Positions 17,199 through 25,506 of a stretch of DNA of 64,000 bases are shown in pieces (position 1 is the stretch's first letter; every line of letters starts with the position of its first letter). A program made the translations under genes and the position numbers. This stretch comes from Bacteroidia bacterium (GTDB lineage: Bacteria > Bacteroidota > Bacteroidia > Flavobacteriales > Flavobacteriaceae). Under the pieces are notes generated by a model. The model was not told the origin of the DNA. It saw nothing but the letters and a program-made list of their open reading frames with translations, and ran no database searches. Location of the stretch: positions 1 through 64,000 of the forward strand of contig JAUIKY010000008.1 in the NCBI GenBank assembly GCA_030430535.1, given 5' to 3'.

Positions 17199-17708
17199 TT
17201 AAAACTTCTCAAAATCGTCAATAGCAAAGGCGGCGTTAAATGCAGTTTCGTCAATAGTTTGGTTTTCTGAAGAATCGTAATCCACCAACAACTTCCATAC
17301 GCCGTGTTCCTTTCTTAAAATCACATGGAATTTACCATAATAACTAACGGCTTTTGGGGTGTTCGGGTCTAAGGTTAATTTGTAAACACCGCGCTCTGAA
17401 GCCGATTGGTTATTGGCAATCCGTTCCAAAAACCGAAAGGAAATGGTTCGTTTAAGAGTCTTGTTTTGCCAACGGGTTTTATAGCCGTTTATGTATTCCG
17501 TTTTGCGACGAATAACTTGGTTATCGCCACCCACACGAATTAAGCTGTCACTGTGTATGCTTGCAAAAAGTTCAGCGTCCAGAGTTTCAAAAGCTTTGGT
17601 GAAGTTGCTCCAAACTTGGGTGTTAATAGCTTGCAGTTCGATTTTGTTTTGAGCGAAAACAGAAGTGGTGGAGAGGATAAAAACAAGAAAGGCAGCTTTT
17701 AGTTTCAT
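17199..17708 (-). CDS. Secreted NTF2-like (DUF4440/SnoaL-type) protein
   Basis: 169 residues with a signal peptide ending near VFAQ. The mature part has the NTF2-like pattern: an N-terminal helix (VWSNFTKAFETLDAELFASI), HSDSLIRVGG, and the strands GKFHVILRKEHGVWKLLVDY. Such proteins bind or modify small ligands, but no function can be assigned. Its last six codons and the bases after its stop are repeated at 15701-15759, so it forms the right-hand flank of the rearranged spot. Confidence 0.72.
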   Translation of the reverse strand: MKLKAAFLVFILSTTSVFAQNKIELQAINTQVWSNFTKAFETLDAELFASIHSDSLIRVGGDNQVIRRKTEYINGYKTRWQNKTLKRTISFRFLERIANNQSASERGVYKLTLDPNTPKAVSYYGKFHVILRKEHGVWKLLVDYDSSENQTIDETAFNAAFAIDDFEKF

Positions 17709-17755
17709 ATTCGGGATGAGTTCGATTTTATTAATTAGCTATAATAAATAGAATC

Positions 17756-17868
17756 AACCGTGTCAGGTTGAGCGGAGTCGAAACCTAATTAAAATACGCG
17801 TTTTCAAATACCTTTCGACTTTAGTTTATCTTGAGCGAAGCCGAAAGGCTCAAGGTGACAAACGGTTC
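17756..17868. repeat. Palindromic dispersed repeat with imperfect terminal inverted arms
   Basis: Ends are aaccgtgtcaggttgagcgg and ggctcaaggtgacaaacggt, which are imperfect reverse complements about 75 bases apart. The interior contains cttgagcgaagccgaaagg. A member of the same repeat group as 4273, 8250 and 41044. It fills the gap between two minus-strand genes. Confidence 0.65.
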
Positions 17869-17905
17869 TAAATTCATTTAACAGATTGCAACCAAAAGAT
17901 ACGAA

Positions 17906-18562
17906 TTATATCCGTTCTGCCAACCAAGCCTTAAATTCATAAAAATTCTGTGGTGCCACACCATGCCCCACTGGAAACTCCGAATATTGGTGTTTTATTT
18001 TCAAACTTTTTAAGAAAGTGGGGGTTTGCCTCGCCCAATCTACCGGAATCACTTGGTCTACACTGCCATGTGAGCAGTAAAAATCCAAATGGGAGTAGTC
18101 GGCAGTTTTTAAATCTTTTGGAAGGATGTCGTGATTTACATAGCCACTTAACGCTACGATGTTTTTTACTTTTTCAGGATAAGTCAAAGCCACGGCATAG
18201 CTCAATATGCTACCTTGGCTAAAGCCCAAAAGGTTTACGTTGGTTTTGTTTACGGGGTAAGCCTCAACGGCTTCGTCAATAAACTGGGCAATTAAGTCAC
18301 GTGATTCTTTGGCCTGCTCGTTGTCGTTCCATTTGCCTTTTTCGGCATCAAAATTAATGGCATACCATGCATTACCAAAAGGTTGCATGGGGTAGGGGGC
18401 TTTCACCGAAATGATAAACAATTCTTCGGGCAATTCCTGTGCAAATGAAAATAAATCGTTTTCATCGCTGCCGTAACCGTGCATCATGATCAGCAACGGT
18501 GCGTTTTCGGTTAAAGTCGATTTTCGAATAATATGTTCTAAAGACAATGCGGTGTTTTCCAT
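17906..18562 (-). CDS. Alpha/beta hydrolase, phospholipase/carboxylesterase family
   Basis: 218 residues, no signal peptide, so cytoplasmic. LLIMMHGYGSDENDLFSFA is the oxyanion-hole region, LLGFSQGSILSY holds the nucleophile serine in G-x-S-x-G, HGSVDQVIPVDW gives the acid aspartate and VGHGVAP the histidine, so the triad is complete. The length suits the small carboxylesterase family. Substrate not deducible. It starts 1 base after the small membrane protein gene at 18564 and belongs to the minus-strand run down from 22086. Confidence 0.88.
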   Translation of the reverse strand: MENTALSLEHIIRKSTLTENAPLLIMMHGYGSDENDLFSFAQELPEELFIISVKAPYPMQPFGNAWYAINFDAEKGKWNDNEQAKESRDLIAQFIDEAVEAYPVNKTNVNLLGFSQGSILSYAVALTYPEKVKNIVALSGYVNHDILPKDLKTADYSHLDFYCSHGSVDQVIPVDWARQTPTFLKSLKIKHQYSEFPVGHGVAPQNFYEFKAWLAERI

Positions 18563-18563
18563 G

Positions 18564-18902
18564 TTATGCGCCTAAGTTTGCAAATAATTTTTGATAAAAT
18601 GCCCCAACCAAAGGAACTTCGGTGGTTTTTCGTGAAATGGCTCCCGAAAATCCATAAATAAAAAGTACGGCAAAAAAAAGGTAGAAAGCCGAAGTGACCA
18701 TCCAGCTGTCAAAGCTTCCAACCGGGTAGCCCAAGGCCCAAAAGGTGAGCCACAAACCCAACGATTGCCGAATGTGGAAACTGGCAAAGGCACTTTTGTT
18801 TTTTTCTTCGTTGTTTAAAAAGTAAGCGATTATCACACCAATAATGGTAATGTAGCTGATAATGGCGTTGTTGCGCCCGCGGTCAATATCTTGTTCGGTC
18901 AT
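18564..18902 (-). CDS. Small multi-pass membrane protein (DUF4870/Tic20-like)
   Basis: 112 residues with about three hydrophobic helices (IISYITIIGVIIAYFL, LGLWLTFWALGYPVGSF, FYLFFAVLFIYGFSGAI). FASFHIRQSLGLW is typical of the DUF4870/Tic20-like group of small membrane proteins. Function unknown. Gaps to its neighbours are 1 and 5 bases, so it is in an operon with the dihydroorotase-like gene and the esterase. Confidence 0.75.
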   Translation of the reverse strand: MTEQDIDRGRNNAIISYITIIGVIIAYFLNNEEKNKSAFASFHIRQSLGLWLTFWALGYPVGSFDSWMVTSAFYLFFAVLFIYGFSGAISRKTTEVPLVGAFYQKLFANLGA

Positions 18903-18907
18903 GATGT

Positions 18908-20164
18908 TTATGGATTTAAAACCACTTGGTTGTTGGCTACAATGCCGTAAACCTTTCCTTTTAGGGTTTCGTTTTCAAAAATGGCATTTTTAGATTTTGA
19001 AACGATATGGTTTTTAGTGAAAGCAGATTTAGTATTTGGGTTGAACAGCGTTAAATCAGCCGTATTTCCAACATTTATGCTTTTTGATTCCAAACCGAAA
19101 CGCTTTTTTCCTTTAGTGAGCAGTTCGATGGTTTTCTTTAAACTAAAAACATTTTGAAGCGCTCCAAATGCACTTTCCAGTCCAATAGTGCCGTATTCCG
19201 CGTGGTCAAACTCCACTTTCTTTTGCTCGACATCAATAGGGTTGTGGTCGCTGGTTACCATGTCGATGGTACCGTCTTTCACGCCTTCAATTAAAGCATC
19301 CACATCGGTTTGAGTACGTAATGGCGGCAATACTTTAAAATGGGTGTTGAAATCGCCCAACACATCGTCGGTAAAATATAGATTGTAGATGGCCACGCTA
19401 CAGGTTACATCCAGTTTTTTCTTTTTGGCTTCGCGAATTAACTGCACCGCTCCAACCGTTGAAATGGTAGGGATATGCAGTTTTCCGCCGGTGTATTCCA
19501 ATAAAAATAAATCGCGGGCAATTTGCAATTCTTCCGCTAGAGCGGGAATGCCTTTAAGTCCCAATCTAGTACTATTAATATGTTCGTTTACTACGCCCTT
19601 TCCAACAATTTTGTTTTCCTGCGGAAAGGAGCACACCAAACCGCCAAAGTTGCTCGCATATTGTAATGCAATTTTCATTAGGTTGGGGTTGGCAATCGGT
19701 TTTTTATAATCGTAAAAAGCTACTGCGCCAGCCGTGTTCATATCGTAGAGTTCGGCTAAATCCTCACCGTCGCTTTTAACGGTCAAGGCACCAATGGGCA
19801 GTAGATTTACTGCATGGTTTTGGGCTTTAGACTTTAAAAAAGTAATATCGGAATTCGAATCAATCACCGGATTGCTATTCGCATTAACGGCTACGGAGGT
19901 AAACCCAGAAGCCGCAGCGGTTTTCAGTCCGTTTTGTATGGTTTCGCGTTCCTCGTAACCAGGTTCGCCAAAACACACGCTGCTATCAAACCAGCCTTGC
20001 GAAACGTGCAGGTTTTCGGCATCGATTTCCTGAAAATTTTTAGTGTTTTTTATACTTGGGGCTATTTGGGTAATCGTGCCGTTTTCAATTAAAATATCCT
20101 GGGTAGTGTTGTGGAATTCACTTTTCGAATCAAGGATGGTGGCCGATTTTATAAGTATGTTCAT
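18908..20164 (-). CDS. Dihydroorotase-like amidohydrolase, probably non-catalytic
   Basis: 418 residues, full length for type I dihydroorotase and clearly of that family (EPGYEERETIQNGLKTAAAS, PLRTQTDVDALIEG, VTSDHNPI). The metal-binding start of the family, D-x-H-x-H-x-R, reads D60-S-S62-V-C64-F-G66, so both histidines and the arginine are replaced. HIPTIST also lacks the second histidine of the usual HxxH-type strand, whereas the aspartate in TSDHNP is kept. It therefore resembles inactive dihydroorotase homologues known to act as structural partners in some bacteria. It overlaps the BatA/vWA gene by 4 bases. Confidence 0.85.
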   Translation of the reverse strand: MNILIKSATILDSKSEFHNTTQDILIENGTITQIAPSIKNTKNFQEIDAENLHVSQGWFDSSVCFGEPGYEERETIQNGLKTAAASGFTSVAVNANSNPVIDSNSDITFLKSKAQNHAVNLLPIGALTVKSDGEDLAELYDMNTAGAVAFYDYKKPIANPNLMKIALQYASNFGGLVCSFPQENKIVGKGVVNEHINSTRLGLKGIPALAEELQIARDLFLLEYTGGKLHIPTISTVGAVQLIREAKKKKLDVTCSVAIYNLYFTDDVLGDFNTHFKVLPPLRTQTDVDALIEGVKDGTIDMVTSDHNPIDVEQKKVEFDHAEYGTIGLESAFGALQNVFSLKKTIELLTKGKKRFGLESKSINVGNTADLTLFNPNTKSAFTKNHIVSKSKNAIFENETLKGKVYGIVANNQVVLNP

Positions 20165-22086
20165 TTAAAGAATTTTAAGATGAGCATTTCTACAAGCAGT
20201 AGCGCTAGTGCAAAAATAACAAACCATTTCCATAGCGCATTAATTTTTGAGTCACTTTTTAAGGCATCAAAAATTTCGGGAATGGAATCGCTAACGGTTA
20301 CATTTTCTGCAGAAGATAGGTCGCGGTAGCTTAAACGGCTTTCGGTTCTGTTATAATTGTAACTGACGTTTTTTATGGTTTCTTCTTTGTTTTTAATGGT
20401 GTAAATACCCGAAATATCTGGGGTTTCGGAAGTATTGACGACGACTTTATTATTGAAATATTGCTGCTTGGGGATGATGCTCGTACCGTTATGTTCTAAA
20501 TTCAAAACGGCATCTTGCTGCATTTGGGTTTCCACATCAAAAGTGTTTTCCTTTCCAATTGTGTAATACAGTTCGGGAATTTTTAAACTTTGTTTGCCCA
20601 TATTGTATAGCGTTGGAACGATGAGCGGTGAATTTTGAAAGTTTGAATTTTTAGTGTTGATGGCCGAAGTAAACACATAAACATTGTTGTTTTGGCCCAA
20701 AAACGGTTTGCCATCTTCAAACTGCAGCACAGAAGCCATATTGTTTGAAGCGAGGTTATAAAAGCTATTGACTTTCGGGTATTGAAAGTTTTTAACCTGT
20801 TTTTCAAATACGCCATTGCTAAATAGTGGGTGACCGTAATTGATGGTGGTTACTCGTTTTTCGGATGGATTTAATTCGGAAAATCTGTTTCCAAAATGTC
20901 CCGAAAAAGCATTGTACGATTCTACATTAATGTCTTCCGAAGGAATAACAATAACAATGCCCTCTTGCTCGGTAAACTGTTTTAGGGCGGCCGATAACGA
21001 TACGGGAATGTCATTCAGTTCATTTAAAACAATGAGGTGCTGCTCGTCAATAAGGTTGTAATTTAATTGGCCGGGAGCGGTTGAAATATAGTTGAATTCA
21101 TCATTGGTGTAAATGCGTTTTAAAAAGGAATCGTCTGAAGCACTCACCGCTAAAACATTAATTTTTGATGCTTTGTTGATGTTGAAGTACAAATTGTTGT
21201 CAAATTGTAAATGGGCATCGTTAATACTTATTTTTCCGTTAATGACTTCGTTGGCCGGAATAGAAAACGAGGTTTCAGCCGTTTTGTTGATGGCCACCGA
21301 GGTTTTGGCAATGAGGTTGTCATTATTGAACAGCGAAACGGGTAAATTTTCAACAGCAGCACCGCTGTTTTTCAAAATAACGTTGAGTTCAATGGTGTTG
21401 GCTGTATGCTTTGAAATATAGGCGCTATCAACTGAAATGTTGTTGGTGTTTACGGGTGCTAATTTTACCAAATGGATTTGGGTAAGCGAGTCCGTTGGAA
21501 TCTCAAAACTATCGTTATTTGATTGAAAATCAGAAATAAAAACCAAGTTCTTCAATGTGCCGATTTTTCTGCTGAAAGCACTTTTACTCTTTAAAAATGC
21601 GGCCTCGGTATCCATATTATTTGACGAATAATTCCATTGCAGCATATCGTTTTTTAAGGCTTTAATGTTGGTATTTTTAAAGCTGTTGCTATTGGTAATT
21701 ATAGAGATATTTTCATTTTCTGGAACGTTGGCAATCAAATCCTGTACGGCACGTTTAAATAGTTCGCCTTTGTCGCCCTTGGCTTGCATACTGAACGAAT
21801 TGTCTAAATAAATTACCGTTTCCTTTTCTGTTTTAAAGGCATCGTTTTTTGCGGTGAAAGGTTGTGCAAAAGCAAATACCAAAGCGGCTAAAAGGAACAT
21901 GCGGGTAAATAGAATGAGCCATTTTTTTATTTGCGAACTTTTTCGGGTTTGCAGCGTCGCCTCCTTTAAAAACGCTACGTTGGTAAAATCGACCTTTTGG
22001 AATTTACGAAGCTGAAAAAGATGGACAATAATAGGAATAAGCAGTAAAAATAAGGCGTAAAGAATTTCGGGGTGTTTAAACTGCAT
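20161..22086 (-). CDS. BatA N-terminal / von Willebrand factor A membrane protein
   Basis: 641 residues. Two N-terminal hydrophobic helices (about 8-24 and 56-75) with HLFQLRKFQKVDFTNVAFLK are the BatA N-terminal signature. A vWA domain starts at VIYLDNSFSM, where D95, S97 and S99 form the DxSxS metal-binding motif. A long extracytoplasmic region follows, with a final membrane helix at about 620-638. Likely an inner-membrane protein with a large periplasmic part; function unknown, related to Bat proteins for envelope stress. First gene of the run and overlapping the dihydroorotase-like gene by 4 bases, as is common in Flavobacteria. Confidence 0.85.
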   Translation of the reverse strand: MQFKHPEILYALFLLLIPIIVHLFQLRKFQKVDFTNVAFLKEATLQTRKSSQIKKWLILFTRMFLLAALVFAFAQPFTAKNDAFKTEKETVIYLDNSFSMQAKGDKGELFKRAVQDLIANVPENENISIITNSNSFKNTNIKALKNDMLQWNYSSNNMDTEAAFLKSKSAFSRKIGTLKNLVFISDFQSNNDSFEIPTDSLTQIHLVKLAPVNTNNISVDSAYISKHTANTIELNVILKNSGAAVENLPVSLFNNDNLIAKTSVAINKTAETSFSIPANEVINGKISINDAHLQFDNNLYFNINKASKINVLAVSASDDSFLKRIYTNDEFNYISTAPGQLNYNLIDEQHLIVLNELNDIPVSLSAALKQFTEQEGIVIVIPSEDINVESYNAFSGHFGNRFSELNPSEKRVTTINYGHPLFSNGVFEKQVKNFQYPKVNSFYNLASNNMASVLQFEDGKPFLGQNNNVYVFTSAINTKNSNFQNSPLIVPTLYNMGKQSLKIPELYYTIGKENTFDVETQMQQDAVLNLEHNGTSIIPKQQYFNNKVVVNTSETPDISGIYTIKNKEETIKNVSYNYNRTESRLSYRDLSSAENVTVSDSIPEIFDALKSDSKINALWKWFVIFALALLLVEMLILKFFK

Positions 22087-22189
22087 AGTGATAATTGTTA
22101 GTCAAAACTACATATTTTTTCTGATTGTTTGCATTCGGAGCTAAAATCTTATTCGATTCCACTTTTTTGGTCAGAAAACCTTGTTTTCC

Positions 22190-22217
22190 GTCATGCTGAA
22201 CTCGATTCAGCATCTCC
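22190..22217. repeat. Short hairpin repeat ATGCTGAA / TTCAGCAT
   Basis: 8-base inverted arms with a 5-base loop in the 211-base gap between the BatA gene and the GT2 gene. The words gtcatgctga are shared with the repeat at 41044. Confidence 0.5.
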
Positions 22218-22297
22218 TTTTGTTTGTAAATTTTATAAAACTATTCGAGTATTCGAGGCAACTTTATAATACATTTTTAAACCTTGAGTCATTTTTA

Positions 22298-23305
22298 CTA
22301 GCAAAAGAAAACATAATCTTGTACGGGCTTTAAATCTAAGTTTTTAAGATAGCTCCTTATTTCTTTTTGAGCTGCTTTATTAGCCACGGTAATGATGCTT
22401 TGCGGGTTTTTAATTTTTGAAAGCGTTTCAAACGGCTGCATGGTTTTGCCGTAAATATCCTTGCCTATTTTTTTGGGGTTGTCGCAAATCCATTCAAAAT
22501 CTATATTACGTTCTACAAGTGTTTGGGCGATAATTTTGCCTTTGGTCCCAGCACCCCAAACCACCAACGTTTTATTGGGGCTGAAATCAATATCCAAAAA
22601 ATGATTGATTTTTAACGATGTAAAATGGTTTTGGGCATAATGTATATGCGTTCGGGAAGTTCGGGTGCTGTAGTCGCGCCATTGGTGCAAAATCTCGTTA
22701 CACGGAATACATTTATAGCCGCTTTTGTAAAACCGAAACGTGAGGTCGTAATCTTCGGGGTAAATATGTGGGTTAAACGCGTCGCAGGCCAGTAAATCGG
22801 TTCGATATACCATCCAGCACGGTGAGGGAATCACGCATTCCTTGTAAATTTCATTGTAATTGCTGCCCGTTCTGGTAAGTTTGTTCAGCCAGTTTTCATA
22901 GCTTTTATAGCCTGGTTTTACGCCACCTTCAGCGAAGTATTTTACCAACCCAACGGCAACATGTTTTTTTCCGTGGGTTAAAAGGTTGTTGGCCAATACT
23001 TCAATTTTATTGGGCATCATAATATCGTCGCTATCCATTCGGGTGATAAATTCACCTTTACTTTTTGACAATGCCAATTGCAGGGCATCAATAATACCGC
23101 TGCCCAAGTTTTTAAAAAGCTGTATTCTGGCGTCTTGTTCCGCGAAAGCGTTAACCGTATTGTAACTGCCGTCAGTTGAACCATCGTCAATCAATATCAT
23201 TTCCCAATTTTGGAAGGTTTGTTCGATAACGGATTGAATACATGCAGCCAAAAAACGTTCGGTATTTTTAAACGGCACTAAAATGCTCACTAAGGGCAGT
23301 TCCAT
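22298..23305 (-). CDS. Family 2 glycosyltransferase fused to a nucleotide-binding-like C-terminal domain
   Basis: 335 residues. The GT-A half begins VSILVPFKNTERFLAACIQS, with DDGSTDGS, and the metal-binding RMDSDDIM; YPEDYDLTFRFYKSG follows. The last 100 residues are different: TLVVWGAGTKGKIIAQTL is a glycine-rich Rossmann-like turn, followed by WICDNPKKIGKDIYG and NPQSIITVANKAAQ. That arrangement resembles sugar-nucleotide or CoA-binding domains attached to some transferases. It stands alone on the minus strand, far from the glycan cluster. Acceptor unknown. Confidence 0.82.
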   Translation of the reverse strand: MELPLVSILVPFKNTERFLAACIQSVIEQTFQNWEMILIDDGSTDGSYNTVNAFAEQDARIQLFKNLGSGIIDALQLALSKSKGEFITRMDSDDIMMPNKIEVLANNLLTHGKKHVAVGLVKYFAEGGVKPGYKSYENWLNKLTRTGSNYNEIYKECVIPSPCWMVYRTDLLACDAFNPHIYPEDYDLTFRFYKSGYKCIPCNEILHQWRDYSTRTSRTHIHYAQNHFTSLKINHFLDIDFSPNKTLVVWGAGTKGKIIAQTLVERNIDFEWICDNPKKIGKDIYGKTMQPFETLSKIKNPQSIITVANKAAQKEIRSYLKNLDLKPVQDYVFFC

Positions 23306-23448
23306 TTTCAGTTTTTTAAAAATTATGACTTATTTTTAAGCACCCATTATGGGCGGATACGCTGCGAATTTAACAAAACCTTAAGAAAGGAGGCGGTAAC
23401 ATAGTGGTATTTTGCACGTCAATTTATAAACCTAAAAACTATTCATAA

Positions 23449-25341
23449 ATGAATTCAAAATCGGTAATGGCAGTAATGGCCGGAATATTATTGGCCAGTT
23501 GTGGATCGGCCAATAAAACAGCGAATGATTTGGCCACCAGTTTGCCCATTGAAGCGACCATAGATTTATCGAAAATTAATGATGATAAAGCACCCGTAAC
23601 CATCGATCCGGGGCGATTTACCGTAAAAACGGTGACTTACCGTTTGCCAAGGGTGATTCAGGGAACCTATTCGGTGAGCGATTTTGGAAAGTATGTGGAA
23701 GGTTTTAAGGCTTACGATTATTCCGGAAATGAAATGGAAGTGATCCAATTGGATACCAATACTTGGACGATTGAAAACGCCAAAAAACTGGATAAAATCA
23801 CTTATTTGGTGAACGATACCTACGATATTGAAGAAGAAGGTGGCATTGGTAAAGACCAGCCGTTTTCGCCAGCTGGAACGAATATCGAACCCAAAAACTA
23901 CGTGTTGAATCTGCACGGTTTTGTGGGCTATTTCGATTCTTTGAAAAGCAACCAATACAAGTTGAACGTGACTGCTGATGCCGATTTTGTACGTACTTCA
24001 GCCTTGCAAAATGTTAATTCTACAAAAAGTGAAGACGGCAAATACTTAACAACAACCTATTTGGCGCCACGTTATTTTGATATTACCGACAACCCGATGA
24101 TGTACGGTAATTTGGATGTTGAGGAATTCGAGGTGGGCGATATAAAAATTGTATTGAGTGTTTACTCGCCAAACCAAAAACATTCGGCAGCATCGATGAA
24201 AGAAACTATTTTTAAAATGATGCAGGCACAAAAAGCCTATTTAGGAGATATTAACTCTACGCCTCGCTATGATATCTACTTGTATTTATCGGACGGTGAA
24301 GACGATTCGCCAAAAGGCTTTGGTGCTTTGGAACACCATACTTCAACCGTTGTGGTTTTACCAGAATCGATGGACGAACAAACGTTGGCCGATGCCATGA
24401 TTGACGTGGTGTCGCACGAGTTTTTCCACATTGTAACGCCTTTAAGCGTGCATTCGGAAGACGTGCATTATTTCGATTATAACAATCCTACATTTTCAAA
24501 ACACCTTTGGATGTATGAAGGGGTAACCGAATATTTTTCAACCTTGTTCCAAATCGACCAAGGTTTGGTGGATGAAGCTACATTCTATGGCGACATTTAC
24601 GAAAAAATAGAAGCCTCAAGGCGAATGAACGATGCCATGAGTTTCACCATTATGAGTGAAAACGTATTGAAGGCACCGTACAAAGATCAATATTTAAACG
24701 TGTATCAAAAGGGAGCTTTGATAGGCATGTGCATTGATATTTTAATGCGTGAGGAAAGCAACGGGGAACGCGGTATTTTGTCATTGATGAAAGAACTTTC
24801 CAATAAATACGGAAAAAACAAACCTTTTGAGGACGATAAATTGATTGCCGAAATTACTGAAATGACCTATCCATCGGTTGGTGAGTTTTTAAATACCCAT
24901 GTGGTTGGCGATATTCCAATTGATTACAATGTGTTTTTTGAAAAAGTAGGCTTGGAGATTGGTGAAGGACAGGTAGAGGCCAATTATATTTTAATGGACG
25001 GTGCGCCCATAGTAAGTGGTGATGCCCAAACAGGTACAATCTTTTTCACCGATAAAGTATTGGAAAATAGCTTTTGGAAAGCACAGGGCGTTCAGCCCAA
25101 TGATGTGATAAAAAGTATTGATGGCACCGAGCTGACCATGCAAAACGCCAACCAAGTGTTACAGCAAGTGTTTATGTGGAAACCTGGACGTGATGTGGAA
25201 GTGGTATTAGAACGTAATGGTGAGGAAGTTGTTATTAAAACAACCACTACCAAGGCATACACTAGCGGAGAGATGATTGTTGAAAAACCAAATGCTACCG
25301 AGGCCCAAAAGACTTTGCGTAAAGCTTGGTTGAAAGGTTAA
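23449..25341 (+). CDS. M61 family metallopeptidase lipoprotein with PDZ domain
   Basis: 630 residues. Lipobox LLASCGSA after a short hydrophobic segment predicts a lipoprotein. The N-terminal beta domain is followed by the zinc motif H323-E-F-F-H327 within VVSHEFFHIVTPLSVHSED, and LWMYEGVTEYFSTLF supplies the third ligand glutamate. A PDZ-like domain at about 505-600 includes GVQPNDVIKSIDGTELTM. Family members are glycyl or general aminopeptidases. Monocistronic, ending at a repeat-bearing hairpin at 25362. Confidence 0.92.
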   Translation: MNSKSVMAVMAGILLASCGSANKTANDLATSLPIEATIDLSKINDDKAPVTIDPGRFTVKTVTYRLPRVIQGTYSVSDFGKYVEGFKAYDYSGNEMEVIQLDTNTWTIENAKKLDKITYLVNDTYDIEEEGGIGKDQPFSPAGTNIEPKNYVLNLHGFVGYFDSLKSNQYKLNVTADADFVRTSALQNVNSTKSEDGKYLTTTYLAPRYFDITDNPMMYGNLDVEEFEVGDIKIVLSVYSPNQKHSAASMKETIFKMMQAQKAYLGDINSTPRYDIYLYLSDGEDDSPKGFGALEHHTSTVVVLPESMDEQTLADAMIDVVSHEFFHIVTPLSVHSEDVHYFDYNNPTFSKHLWMYEGVTEYFSTLFQIDQGLVDEATFYGDIYEKIEASRRMNDAMSFTIMSENVLKAPYKDQYLNVYQKGALIGMCIDILMREESNGERGILSLMKELSNKYGKNKPFEDDKLIAEITEMTYPSVGEFLNTHVVGDIPIDYNVFFEKVGLEIGEGQVEANYILMDGAPIVSGDAQTGTIFFTDKVLENSFWKAQGVQPNDVIKSIDGTELTMQNANQVLQQVFMWKPGRDVEVVLERNGEEVVIKTTTTKAYTSGEMIVEKPNATEAQKTLRKAWLKG

Positions 25342-25361
25342 TTTATAAGTGTTAAAAAGAT

Positions 25362-25491
25362 AAAAGCTGTCTGAAAAGGACTTTTGTCATTTCGATTGAA
25401 GTTGAGAAATCTCATCATATTGAAAATAAATTTCATATTTAAAAGATTCTTCGCTTTGCTCAAAATGACAGCCTTTCAGACAGCTTTTTTT
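25362..25491. repeat. Inverted-repeat element acting as a bidirectional hairpin, with dispersed repeat inside
   Basis: Outer arms aaaagctgtctgaaa and tttcagacagctttttt pair and would end transcription of both convergent genes. Inside, gtcatttcgattgaagttga and cgctttgctcaaaatgac form a second inverted pair of the flavobacterial GTCATTTCGA repeat group. It looks like a repeat element inserted into a terminator loop. Confidence 0.65.
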
Positions 25492-25506
25492 ATACCCATA
25501 CTTTTT

